Notes: generated by a model not told the origin, from the sequence alone. A stretch of 11,259 bases of DNA from Davidsoniella eucalypti (GCA_004009845.1 RMBW01000351.1:1-11259), one strand, 5' to 3'; counted from the stretch's first letter, positions 1 through 7,444 are shown. Made by a program: numbers and translations.

Positions 1-844
1 TGAGTGCTATTGAAAAGGGAAATAAAATGAAAAAGAATTCTAGAGAAGAACGACAGTATATATAAGTATTACTATATATTTGAATTATGTTCTTTCGCTG
101 TAAGTAGAATGACAAGACTAATATGGAACTTCAAATTACAAACAACTTTAGTACTTATACATTAGAATAGCATGACATTGGGTGCTTGGGATTTAGAGTT
201 TACATGATTGATAAAACAACAAGAGAAGTAGTCGCAACTGGCACAGTTGGTATTTAAAACCTACATAGTAATCACTTTATGGTATTTGCAGGATATATTG
301 ATCACAAAATGATTCCCGATTATAATAAGTTGAGATGGTCGGCAAAACATAAGAGCAAAGACCAAGTTTGTCGAGAAAATGCTCTATAAACATGTAAGAA
401 GGACACTCGTAGTAAAATCAGGAATGATCAATGACTTACTGTAAGTTTTGTAGTTCTAACGGAATGTTGCATTTCAAGGGAAATGTAATAAGGTAAGACA
501 TAAAGATTGGGCAAGAATATAGGAAATGGTAAACTATCAAAGATTGTAGACCCCAAATACTAGCAATAGTTTGTTAGAAAATGGTAATAAAATACTGGGT
601 TGTGTTATTGAGTATCGAGAGAAAATTACATTGGCTAATTAACAGAGAAAGAGTTATGAATGAGTCACAACTGCAAGCTAGGCGATTGGGAAATGATCGT
701 ATAATCAGTCACTGAAGTATAGTTCTCTACATAGTACAAATGTTGACTATTAAGTACATCAAAGAAATGAATGTGTTGTCGGCAAGTAAGGTATGACTAT
801 TCATTGAGTGACTCCAGCTCAGTAAGTATATGAATGTCAACCCT
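1..844 (+). pseudogene. Ty1/copia pol relic, copy A (RT end and RNase H)
   Basis: This is a decayed Ty1/copia polyprotein fragment that runs off the left edge. It matches 6264-7112 almost base for base. The first 250 bases carry the end of the reverse transcriptase (the LGFRVYMIDKTT block seen clearly in the 6264 copy), here broken by single-base indels. RNase H is readable at about 625-750 in one frame with stops: an RKS block (DWA..RKSTSGY in the family), then AIG plus YNQS (family AISW.SKKQ), then SSLHSTNVDY ending at 750 (family SST.AEY). Copia RNase H normally degrades the RNA strand of the replication hybrid; this copy cannot. The fragment stops at 844, where the terminal module of the next copy begins. 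Family assignment is by eye, but the order and spacing of three RNase H blocks make it fairly firm. Confidence 0.6.
1..844 (+). repeat. Direct duplicate of 6264-7112
   Basis: Bases 1-844 align end to end with 6264-7112 (849 bases). By eye I find only two or three substitutions and about eight small indels, and most of the indels fall in the first 325 bases. The match ends at CAACCCT in both copies. After that this copy continues into GGTATTATTCGG while the other continues GCTGTAGC. The near identity contrasts with the much more diverged third copy at 2066-2813. Confidence 0.9.
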
Positions 845-845
845 A

Positions 846-994
846 GGTATTATTCGGCGGCTGTTGACAGCTAAACACACATACAAAAGAGGGCGAGGGC
901 TCCCTTCCTTACGATGGACATGTATTTAGTTCAACCGGACATGTGATTGGATAAATACATCTAGAAAAGTGGGTTTTTTCGGGATTTTGCTTAC
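846..994 (+). mobile_element. Terminal module of an unnamed repeat family, copy 1
   Basis: The module starts with GGTATTATTCGGCGGC (846-861) and ends with GATTTTGCTTAC (983-994). In between are an AGGG...CCCTT block that can fold on itself (about 889-907) and TGATTGG (944-950). The same blocks in the same order and near-equal spacing occur at 4976-5125 and inverted at 10966-11104, although the bases between have diverged. It directly follows copy A of the copia relic at CAACCCT, so it marks the outer edge of an inserted unit. It could be the start of an LTR or of a non-autonomous element; I do not recognise it. Confidence 0.65.
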
Positions 995-1298
995 GAGTAA
1001 TATGTTTGTCAGCAGAAATAATTGGTACTAGCTCTAGGAAATAAGCCTGCCTTTTCTGATTTTTTTCACTTTTAAAAGAACAGAAGCAGTAATAATATTT
1101 GGTTTGAATGGTAATAAAATAATTTTACAGGGCCATACGCACTAGCAAAGGTAAGTTATAGGTGCAAGGACGAATCTTCATAGCTATAAGATTAATGAAT
1201 TAAAAAAGAATTTTAAAATGATTGAAGACTTGATTTTAAAAATAACACACAGACAATTCTCTATACAATACATAGATGCCTTGAATAAATAGGTAATT
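995..1298 (+). pseudogene. Copia RT relic, copy B, upstream part
   Basis: From about 1055 this aligns with 5683-6055. A short frame near 1147-1180 reads KVSYRCKDES, which resembles the K.RYKARLVA block at the start of copia reverse transcriptase. Near 1252-1290 it reads SIQYIDALNK, resembling the IHQMDV.TAFLNG block that carries the first catalytic aspartate. Gag, protease and integrase are missing between the terminal module and this point. The fragment is cut at AATT (1295-1298) by the insert at 1299-2065 and resumes at about 2066. Each short block is weak alone. The alignment to copy C and the correct order of later motifs carry the call. Confidence 0.45.
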
Positions 1299-1304
1299 GA
1301 CGAT

Positions 1305-1718
1305 TCAATTAATGGCATAAGTCATATATTTTGCTTGTGAAAGAATAAGCGCCAAAGCTCTTCTGTTAGTACAGAATTCACTAACCATAAAACAATGAAT
1401 GCAGGGCTGTTATCTATTAAAATTGAAGGTCTTTCAATTTTTATTTATTTCATTAATATATGGAGCTATAGAGCTATGAAGATGTTGAAAATTGAAGTTG
1501 TTTTTGCGGCTATCATGCGGTCTTTTGGAACTAATTAAACTATACTGTAAAGATAAGCATACTTGCCAGTGTTTCTTGTCAATTCTAGAAATAAAAAAGG
1601 CAATAGAACAACATAAAATATCTAAAGGGAGATTTTGATCAAGGTAACGAAAAGAGTAATGTGATATGAATAGACTACTTTTTATCAGGAGTACAGGGCA
1701 ACAACTGCTTGGTATCAT
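1305..1718 (-). pseudogene. Antisense Ty1/copia RT-RNase H relic
   Basis: The minus strand is open from 1718 to 1434. It reads LDQNLPLDIL, then SRIDKKHWQV, then QYSL. In copia these match the boundary of RT and RNase H: YL..TRPDI, then SR......HW.A.KR..RYL, with a few residues missing between SR and HW. Further along the minus strand, at about 1395-1310 in another frame, it reads ALALILSQAKYMTYAI, matching the VALSS.EAEYMA active-site block. Correct order on the correct strand supports a real relic. It lies opposite to the copia fragment it interrupts, so it came from a separate insertion. It is non-functional. Confidence 0.5.
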
Positions 1719-1978
1719 TTGTAATAATGATAGATATAAATATAGACAATATCGTAAGTGAAGGCAAAGGTGGATATTTTGAGTTTGTAAGAGTGTAAGT
1801 AATTTTTAAGGCTTCAGTAATGTTGGAAGGTAGAAATAAGCTGAAACAAAATTAAACAGGCTGCAAGCATGCCAGAAGAGGACATTAGTAGGTTTTAAGA
1901 AACGCTACAGGGTTGAATTAGTGTCGACAGATTTAGAAGTAAGGTCTATAAATAACATGTTTATAGCTCTATAGCTCC
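1462..1978. repeat. Perfect 16-bp inverted repeat pair
   Basis: GGAGCTATAGAGCTAT at 1462-1477 and its exact reverse complement at 1963-1978 lie 485 bases apart. Similarity continues a few bases inwards (ATG at position 21-23 on both arms). The arm is itself partly repetitive (GAGCTATA-GAGCTAT). No convincing target duplication flanks the arms. It could be the ends of a small inverted-repeat element. Confidence 0.5.
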
Positions 1979-1995
1979 GTAAGATTAAAGAATTT

Positions 1996-2009
1996 AAAAA
2001 AAAAAAAAA
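1996..2009 (+). repeat. A14 homopolymer
   Basis: A run of 14 A residues lies 17 bases past the right inverted-repeat arm, followed by two GATTTAAA-type repeats. It could be the relic of a polyadenylated tail, or slippage in AT-rich DNA. Confidence 0.4.
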
Positions 2010-2065
2010 GATTTAAAATATAACCTAAAAGATTTAAATTAAAAATCAAGTTGATTGCATGCAGA

Positions 2066-2813
2066 AATTCACTCGTAGAATACTAAATATTTCTTGGGAG
2101 TTCTACAATATAAAGCAAGTATCTAGGTACAATATAGAAAGATAGTCAACAAATTTGAAAAGGATAGTTAGCCAAACAAGATAATATAACAAGTAGATTT
2201 AATGGATATTACTGGGAATTATAGCACAATAGCGACAGACACTAACTTGATATGTCTATCTATATAATAATAGTTAGTGCTATTGAGAATGGAAATAATA
2301 TGCAAATAATTCGGGAGGATAAAGGTAGTGTATGTAAGTATTACTATGTATTTCAGTTAGGTTCTTTAGTTGTAAGAAGAACCACAAGACTAACATGGCA
2401 GCAGTTCAAATTATCAACAACTTTAGGTACTTATACCATTACAATAGCATGACATTAGGTGGTTGGGATTTAGAGCTTACATGATTGATAAAACAACAAG
2501 TGTAGTGGTAGCAACTGGCACAGTTGGCATTTTAATACTGAACTTACATAGCAATCACTTTCTGTAGTATCTGCAGGATATATTGTTCACTGAATGATTC
2601 CCGACTTATAATGCAAGTTAATATCGTCGCTAAAACACATGAGCAAAGACCAAGTTTGTTTAGAAGAAGTTCTACATAGTCATGAGTAAGAAGAATGGTA
2701 GTAGTATAATCAGCAATGATCAAGGACTTACAGTAAGTTATGTACGTAGTTCTAAAGGAATGTTTCATTGCAAGGGAAATGTAATAAGACGTATATAAAT
2801 TATGTAAGAATAC
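2066..2813 (+). pseudogene. Copia RT relic, copy B, downstream part
   Basis: This is the catalytic half of a copia reverse transcriptase, diverged from copy C. YNIKQVSR at 2104-2127 matches the family block YGLKQ..R. The open frame 2252-2452 reads SIYIIIVSAIENG, matching the YVDDI.ISA catalytic block, but the two aspartates are gone. It goes on to KYYYVFQLGS (family F...DLG). From 2448 another frame reads HDIRWLGFRAYMIDKTT (family FLG..V..D). A segment at 2372-2447 with splice-like ends separates these two parts. RNase H is absent because the LINE starts at about 2814; homology to copy C fades at 2810-2815. Dead as an enzyme. Confidence 0.6.
2372..2447 (+). other. Intron-like segment in copia RT relic (copy B)
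   Basis: It starts GTAAGA, contains GACTAAC (a match to the fungal branch-point consensus CTRAY) and has two possible ends, TTTAG at 2426 and AATAG at 2447. Removing 2372-2447 joins two frames without a stop and brings the two LG motifs of copia RT closer to normal spacing. The equivalent segment of copy C has GTAAGT and GACTAAT. The inner frame also reads FKLSTTLG, which itself resembles F.M.DLG, so the segment may be coding or duplicated RT instead. Confidence 0.3.
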
Positions 2814-2938
2814 CAAGAGCTCAGCACTCAAAAAAGACCAAAAAATCAGCGAAAATTAATACAATTTTGCTCGAATCCCATCTCAAAACACGTTTAAAAT
2901 ACTTAACTCATCTCTACGAATCTATTAATACCAGTTGC

Positions 2939-3640
2939 ATGATGGCGCACGCCATGCGCGATGCATTAAGGGCGATTGAAGCCTCGAAAGACGGCGAAAG
3001 CCCAACGGTCACCCCCACTGAATCAATCAGCCTCGTACCAACACACATGGACGACAGCGAAATGACCGACGAAATCAACACCACCATCAACAAAAACAAC
3101 AAAAACAAACGCCGCATCGAGGAGATCGAGCTACCAAGCTCTGTTCAGACTACACAGAGCACCAACAAGCTTCTGCTTATCGGTGGTGGCAAGATTCCCT
3201 CCCCCAAGCACATCCGTGACTTGGTTAACTGCAATGGAGAAATGAAGGCCATTGAGGTGAGGCTGACCTCGAAGAATAACATCAGCATCACATGCAGCAG
3301 CACCTCCGCGAAGGCCAGCCTCCTCAAAACTAAGGACAGCTGGATGGCACGCCTCCGGCCTTTGGGCTGGAAGGACTGCATCGAGCCTGAAAACTGGCAA
3401 CGCCTTGTGATGCACGGGATGCGTCTCGAAGAGATCGATAACTTTGCTGAAGAATTCTACGACAGCAATGGCATCGAGGCCCTCCCGAGAGTGCGCATAC
3501 TACGCAAACCTCGCCCAGGACAGACGGTCGGATCCGTCGTGTTTACTGTCCTGAACCAGGCAAGTCCGTCTGCTTGTCTCAACAAGCAGATGTTCTTTGT
3601 TGCGCAAAAAGTCAAGATTGTTAAGTATTTTTATGATTAG
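2939..3640 (+). pseudogene. LINE ORF1 (gag-like RNA-binding protein), 3' truncated
   Basis: ORF1 proteins of Tad-type LINEs bind the element RNA and form the ribonucleoprotein. The frame is open from 2768, but the first about 15 codons come from the copia repeat. The paired ATGs at 2939 and 2942 are the first methionines well inside the LINE and give about 233 residues. After an N-terminal part rich in Asn, Lys and Thr, the core reads AIEVRLTSKNNISITCSS, then WMARLRPLGW, a layout usual for fungal LINE ORF1. The CCHC zinc knuckle that normally follows the KIVKY region is absent: the frame ends in TAG at 3640. In barley powdery mildew, LINE ORF1 relatives are the source of the EKA family containing AVRk1 and AVRa10. 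Membership here is untested. Confidence 0.7.
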
Positions 3641-4361
3641 AAAACTCACGATCTTTCAGCATAACCAGGGAAAGCGTAAAGGCATTTTGGACCATCTCTT
3701 TGGATTAGCAATAACGCAGAGAGTGGAGATATTGTGCATTCAAGAACCCTGGGTATGGAAAAAAGAAGGCAAATGGATTTTCCAGGACCACCAAAACTTT
3801 CACACCGTCAAACCAGCTTTATCTCTGCTAACAAGACCAAGGGTCGTGACCTATATCCAAAAGGGCATTGACTTCACAATAGAAAAGCCTCTCGACATCG
3901 CAAGCAGCGATATTCAATGCATAAGACTTCATATAGACGCGCAACCATTATTGGTCAACCTCTACAACCATCCGACCCAACCCCTTTTACAGCACCCGCT
4001 TGTCCAGCAATGGCAGGTTGGGAGTGGCATCATAGTCGGGGACTTCAACACTCATCATCCATGGTGGTCTGTGAACTGTGAGCAATCACAGCATGCAGAT
4101 GAAGTCGTTGGTTGGTTGCAGAGGAACAATGCGGACTTGGTGGTGGATCCCGAGAATGCTCTGGTCAACAGAGGCACTTTCTTCACCACCAGGTCGCAGA
4201 AAATATCAATCATCGATCTCGCCTTCCTCACCGGGCAGATGAAGCAAACGAAAACTAGTTGGACGTGTGAAGGTCTCCACGGTTCGGATCACCAGTGCAT
4301 TAAATTGCAGTTCCACGACGCCCGAAAAAACGAAAAAGAGACACAAAAAAAATATATATAA
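3633..4361 (+). pseudogene. LINE ORF2 N-terminus: APE-type endonuclease domain
   Basis: This is the endonuclease/exonuclease/phosphatase domain that nicks target DNA to prime reverse transcription. Counting from the ATG at 3633 (242 codons), I see N11 in QHN, E38 in CIQEPW, Y111 in LYNHP, D137 and N139 in VGDFN with H141/H142, D195 in IIDLAF, and D219-H220 in GSDH. All expected catalytic positions are therefore present. The ATG overlaps the ORF1 stop (ATGATTAG); the frame is open upstream to 3597, so the start is uncertain. The stop at 4359-4361 falls in an A-rich run and is a frameshift, not the natural end. The domain could still fold if expressed, but without the RT it has no known role. 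Confidence 0.85.
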
Positions 4362-4446
4362 CTTGAAAAAAAACGGACTGGAAACAGTTCAGAGAGAGCC
4401 TCAAAAAAAAAGGAGGCATAAGTATTAAAAAATCTCAAAAAAAAGA
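4362..4446 (+). pseudogene. LINE ORF2 frameshifted linker
   Basis: The ORF2 reading moves through three frames here. After the stop at 4361, the frame starting at 4373 reads TDWKQFRESLKK. It must then shift again in A-runs near 4405-4445 to reach the next open part. Runs of seven to nine A residues are the likely slip sites. The change could be real decay or sequencing error in homopolymers. Confidence 0.6.
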
Positions 4447-4975
4447 GATACTCGACCGGATCTGGCAGCCATTCTGACCGCCGCCATCCAGGATACTTGC
4501 GCAGAGGTGATGCCGAAGGCTCGCATCTGCCCCCGGAGTAAGCCTTGGTGGAACGACGAACTCAAGCTATTGAGGAAGTCCTTCCTGAGGGCTGAACGAC
4601 ATTGGAAGAAGGATAAGATCTGTCACACGGAGTACAAAGAAAAACGAAACAGGTACTTCCATGCCATTATCAAAACTAAAACTAACTATTTCAACTCTTT
4701 CTTAGAGCAAGCAACCGGCGACGAAGTCTTCACTGCTATGAGATACACGAAACCCACAACCGACTCGTATATACAACCACTCGAGGAAAATGGTGTCAAG
4801 GCTGAGTCTTTCGATGACAAAGCTAAGATGCTACTGAATCTTGTGGGCGGCGAAAAAGGTGAGTCCCTTGAGGACGAAGACACTCTACCCATCCCACATC
4901 ACGAGAACTCGAAATGGCCTTGGCCTAACATCTCTACCATTGAGATTGAAAGAGCTATCATGACCTCAAACCCTA
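4447..4975 (+). pseudogene. LINE ORF2 linker between endonuclease and RT
   Basis: The frame reads DTCAEVMPKARICPRS, then KPWWNDELKLLRKSF, then RAERHWKK, the conserved linker that follows the endonuclease in fungal LINEs. It ends with WPNISTIEIERAIMTSNP, which in the family leads straight into the first RT block. LINE sequence stops at the end of AACCCTAGG. The frame then runs on into the terminal module to a stop at 5062-5064, adding about 30 foreign codons. No RT catalytic motif (FADD type) occurs downstream in the window. Confidence 0.8.
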
Positions 4976-5125
4976 GGTATTATTCGGCGGCGTTGCGGGC
5001 GGAAACGTGCATACATTTCAGTCTGGGCACCCTTGTCCCTATTTTCAAAACGGTTCAGATCTAAACGGATCGGTGATTGGCCAAAATCTATTAATAAATA
5101 AGAATTTATCTATGACTTTGCTTAC
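4976..5125 (+). mobile_element. Terminal module, copy 2
   Basis: GGTATTATTCGGCGGC at 4976-4991 is identical to 846-861. It is followed by a GGGCACCC fold with CCCTTGTCC (about 5026-5038), TGATTGG (5074-5080) and GACTTTGCTTAC (5114-5125). It interrupts the LINE at the start of the RT domain. As at 846, AACCCTA stands directly in front. Total length is 150 bases against 149 for copy 1. Confidence 0.65.
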
Positions 5126-5682
5126 TAAAAAAAATTATTTAAGTTTCAATTTTTTTGGTTTCAATTTTTTTAACAAATAATTTTCTGAAGTTTTTAAAGT
5201 TTTTTCTTTTAAAAAAAAACTTTTTTTAGGAATCAAAAAAATTAGAAATTTTTACTTTCGAGGTTTTTCCACAAATAACTTTCTAAAGTTTTTTTTTTCT
5301 TGCAATTATTTTCACAAAATAATCTTTTGAAAATTTTAAATTCTTTTAGAAAATCCCTTTATTCAATTTATAGGGAGCAAAATATAATTCAATTTTGCTA
5401 TCAATTTTATTTATTTATTAATCTTGTTTAACAATAGAGCTATGACGATATCACTAAGAACGTGTTCGTGATATTTATAATTATAGATTATAATGTTTAG
5501 ATCTACGGGGGAATTAGAAAGTTAATAATACTAACGAAGTATTTCATACTTTTGTGTAAAGTAGTAATGTGTATTCAGAATTCGTTAAAGCTTTGAGGTG
5601 TTTTTTTACAAATATGTCGAGCATAAACGTGACGTCTAGCTTCAGGTAGGAAACTAACTAGCATGCCGTTTTTGAGTATTTT
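5126..5682. repeat. AT-rich spacer with short repeats and folds
   Basis: No gene is seen. GTTTCAATTTTTTT occurs twice in tandem (5143-5171). A unit like ACAAATAAYTTTCTRAAG recurs at about 5173, 5272 and, more weakly, 5313. ATATCAC (5448-5454) pairs with GTGATAT (5468-5474) around an inner GAACGTGTTC palindrome. ATTATA (5480-5485) pairs with TATAAT (5489-5494). About 5385-5447 resembles 1420-1485. Most of this stretch has no counterpart in copy B. Confidence 0.55.
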
Positions 5683-5712
5683 TTTTTCACTAAGCAGCAC
5701 ATAATATATGAA

Positions 5713-5744
5713 CGGTTCTTTAAAAGAACCGCAGCAGAACTGCT
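5713..5744. repeat. Two adjacent hairpins
   Basis: CGGTTCTTT (5713-5721) pairs exactly with AAAGAACCG (5723-5731) around a single A. One base further, AGCAG (5733-5737) pairs with CTGCT (5740-5744). The matching place in copy B (about 1070-1090) keeps only TTTTAAAAGAAC and GAAGCAGTAA, so the folds are intact only here. Confidence 0.6.
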
Positions 5745-5799
5745 AGTATTTGGACACAAATAGGACTGCAATCAATTTACTGGATCAAACGCACTAGAA

Positions 5800-6600
5800 A
5801 CGGCAAGTTATAAGTACACCAAGGGCAGGTCTACATACTCATTAAGCATTAAGGGTAAAGTACAAGAATTTGTATTAGTCAGATACAGCAAGATGTAGAA
5901 AATGTTACCAAATATGTCAAGTACTATCACAATAAACACTCAAGGCGATGTAGAAGAATATCCTAATTAAATATAAGATTGAAGACTTGGTTTAAAATAA
6001 CATACTGACGGTAATTCTCCACAAAATGCATAGACATATTGATTAAATAAAGTAATTCGTACTCATAGTATACTATATATCATTAGGATTTCTACGATAC
6101 AAAGCAGGTATCTAGGTACGATAGAGAAATAGAGTCAATTAAATTTAAAAGGATAGAGAGCCAAGCAAGGTAATATAACAAGCTGATTTAATATATTACC
6201 GGGCATTACAGCACAATTGGCAGGACAGACACCCACTTGCTATATCTATCTATATGATGATATTGAGTGCTATTGAAAAGGGAAATAAAATGAAAAGAAT
6301 TCTAGAGAAAAACGACAGTATATATAAGTATTACTATATATTTGAATTATGTTCTTTCGCTGTAAGTAGAATGACAAGACTAATATGGAACTTCAAATTA
6401 CAAACAACTTTAGGTACTTATACCATTAGAATAGCATGACATTGGGTGCTTGGGATTTAGAGTTTACATGATTGATAAAACAACAAGAGAAGTAGTCGCA
6501 ACTGGCACAGTTGGTATTTTAAAACCTACATAGTAATCACTTTCTATGGTATTTGCAGGATATATTGATCACAAAATGATTCCCGATTTATAATAAGTTG
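5800..6600 (+). pseudogene. Ty1/copia reverse transcriptase relic, copy C
   Basis: This is the most readable RT of the family, which would copy element RNA into DNA if intact. In order: a weak match to the IHQMDV.TAFLNG block at about 6018-6050 (HKMHRHID); YDTKQVSR at 6093-6116 (family YGLKQ..R); DTHLLYLSIY ending near 6252, followed in a shifted frame by GATGATATT, which encodes DDI as in the catalytic YVDDI; KYYYIFEL at about 6327-6350; and LGFRVYMIDKTT from 6450. At least three frameshifts and several stops separate these. The first two-thirds of a normal copia polyprotein (gag, protease, integrase) is absent upstream. The stop after ILKPT is at 6531-6533. Downstream lies RNase H of the same element. 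Confidence 0.65.
6362..6434 (+). other. Intron-like segment in copia RT relic (copy C)
   Basis: It starts GTAAGT, contains GACTAAT, and has possible ends TTTAG at 6413 and AATAG at 6434. It corresponds to 2372-2447 in copy B and keeps the same splice-like marks despite sequence divergence. Removing it joins two frames without a stop. A coding explanation is also possible because the inner frame reads FKLQTTLG. Confidence 0.3.
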
Positions 6601-6889
6601 AGATGGTCGGCAAAACATAAGAGCAAAGACCAAGTTTGTCGAGAAAATGCTCTATAAACATGTAAGAAGGACACTCGTAGTAAAATCAGGAATGATCAAT
6701 GACTTACTGTAAGTTTTGTAGTTCTAACGGAATGTTGCATTTCAAGGGAAATGTAATAAGGTAAGACATAAAGATTGGGCAAGAATATAGGAAATGGTAA
6801 ACTATCAAAGATTGTAGACCCCAAATACTAGCAATAGTTTGTTAGAAAATGGTTAATAAATACTGGGTTGTGTTATTGAGTATCGAGAG

Positions 6890-7390
6890 AAAATTACATT
6901 GGCTAATTAACAGAGAAAGAGTTATGAATGAGTCACAACTGCAAGCTAGGCGATTGGGAAATGATTGTATAATCAGTCACTGAAGTATAGTTCTCTACAT
7001 AGTACAAATGTTGACTATTAAGTACATCAAAGAAATGAATGTGTTGTCGGCAAGTAAGGTATGACTATTCATTGAGTGACTCCAGCTCAGTAAGTATATG
7101 AATGTCAACCCTGCTGTAGCTATATATGTTAGATATAGCAAACGCAAGCTATGACTTGATGCACTTAGCAATAAAATAGCTTATAGTTGGTAAGTAATAT
7201 ATCATTGCTTGTTGTACCACAAGTTGTTAATATTGGAGTGAATAAAGTCCATTATTATGATAAGTCAAGTGGTAAATTCATTAGTGCTGGTAGATTTCAA
7301 CTATGTCAAGATATTCCAGTATCATTGACCACTAAACATACCGAGTACACCAAGAAGAACTATGATGCACTAGCCATACTGTCTCTATAA
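6890..7390 (+). pseudogene. Ty1/copia RNase H relic, copy C
   Basis: This continues the copy C polyprotein. From 6898 one frame with stops reads LAN, QRKSYE, then AIG (near 6950), YNQS and SSLHSTNVDY (ending at 7018). These match WAG..RKSTSGY, AISW.SKKQ and SST.AEY in order. The open frame 7187-7390 then gives RFQLCQDIPV and TTKHTEYTKKNYDAL, matching the late RNase H block AI.LA.NP..H.RTKHI...YHF.R. The stretch between the two parts is longer than usual, so extra DNA may lie at about 7030-7190. The frame 7187-7390 has no ATG start and is a fragment, not a small gene. Copy A lacks the 7187 part because the module at 846 cut it off. Confidence 0.6.
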
Positions 7391-7444
7391 TTTCAAGCTT
7401 CCAATACAAGTTATCAGCTACATATGAAGCAAGGGTGTTCTATG

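Larger units (their letters stand above)
1299..2065. mobile_element. 767-bp insert within copia copy B
   Basis: Comparison of copy B with copy C (6050-6060) shows a block of about 767 bases present only here. AATT flanks both sides (1295-1298 and 2066-2069) and may be a short target duplication or chance in AT-rich DNA. The first part carries an antisense copia RT/RNase H relic (1305-1718). The rest (1719-2065) holds no motif I recognise except one half of an inverted repeat and an A14 run. About 1420-1485 also resembles 5385-5447 of copy C, so the insert may be composite. Confidence 0.55.
2814..4975 (+). mobile_element. Truncated fungal LINE (Tad1-like) retrotransposon
   Basis: This non-LTR retrotransposon fragment holds an ORF1 gag-like gene, then ORF2 with an APE endonuclease and the linker before the reverse transcriptase. 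Base composition rises sharply above the flanks, and both edges coincide with loss of copia repeat homology. The reverse transcriptase, RNase H and 3' tail are missing. ORF2 stops being LINE at the residues SNP, where the family normally continues into a KAPGPDG motif at the start of the RT domain, because the terminal module at 4976 follows. It therefore inserted into copia copy B and was later cut by copy C, or the junction arose by recombination. It cannot move by itself. Confidence 0.85.

Noticed and set aside
2252..2567. A small two-exon secreted effector gene (hydrophobic start, intron, 79 codons)
   Set aside because: It looks like an RNase-like powdery mildew effector at first sight. 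However, YNIKQVSR upstream, SIYIIIVSA, FQLG and WLGFR..MIDKTT fall in the order of copia reverse transcriptase, and copy C continues into RNase H motifs.
2544..2831. Minus-strand 95-codon frame
   Set aside because: It lies opposite the copia RT relic, is low in complexity and has no recognisable motif.
2914..3415. Minus-strand open frames opposite LINE ORF1, and 4686-4892 opposite ORF2
   Set aside because: They are antisense shadows of clearly coding LINE frames and have no motifs.
4971..5064. Natural C-terminus of the LINE ORF2 product
   Set aside because: The last codons come from the terminal module found in two other places, not from the LINE.
7187..7390. A 67-codon independent gene
   Set aside because: It has no ATG start and contains TTKHTEYTKKNYDAL, which fits the late copia RNase H block next to copy C.
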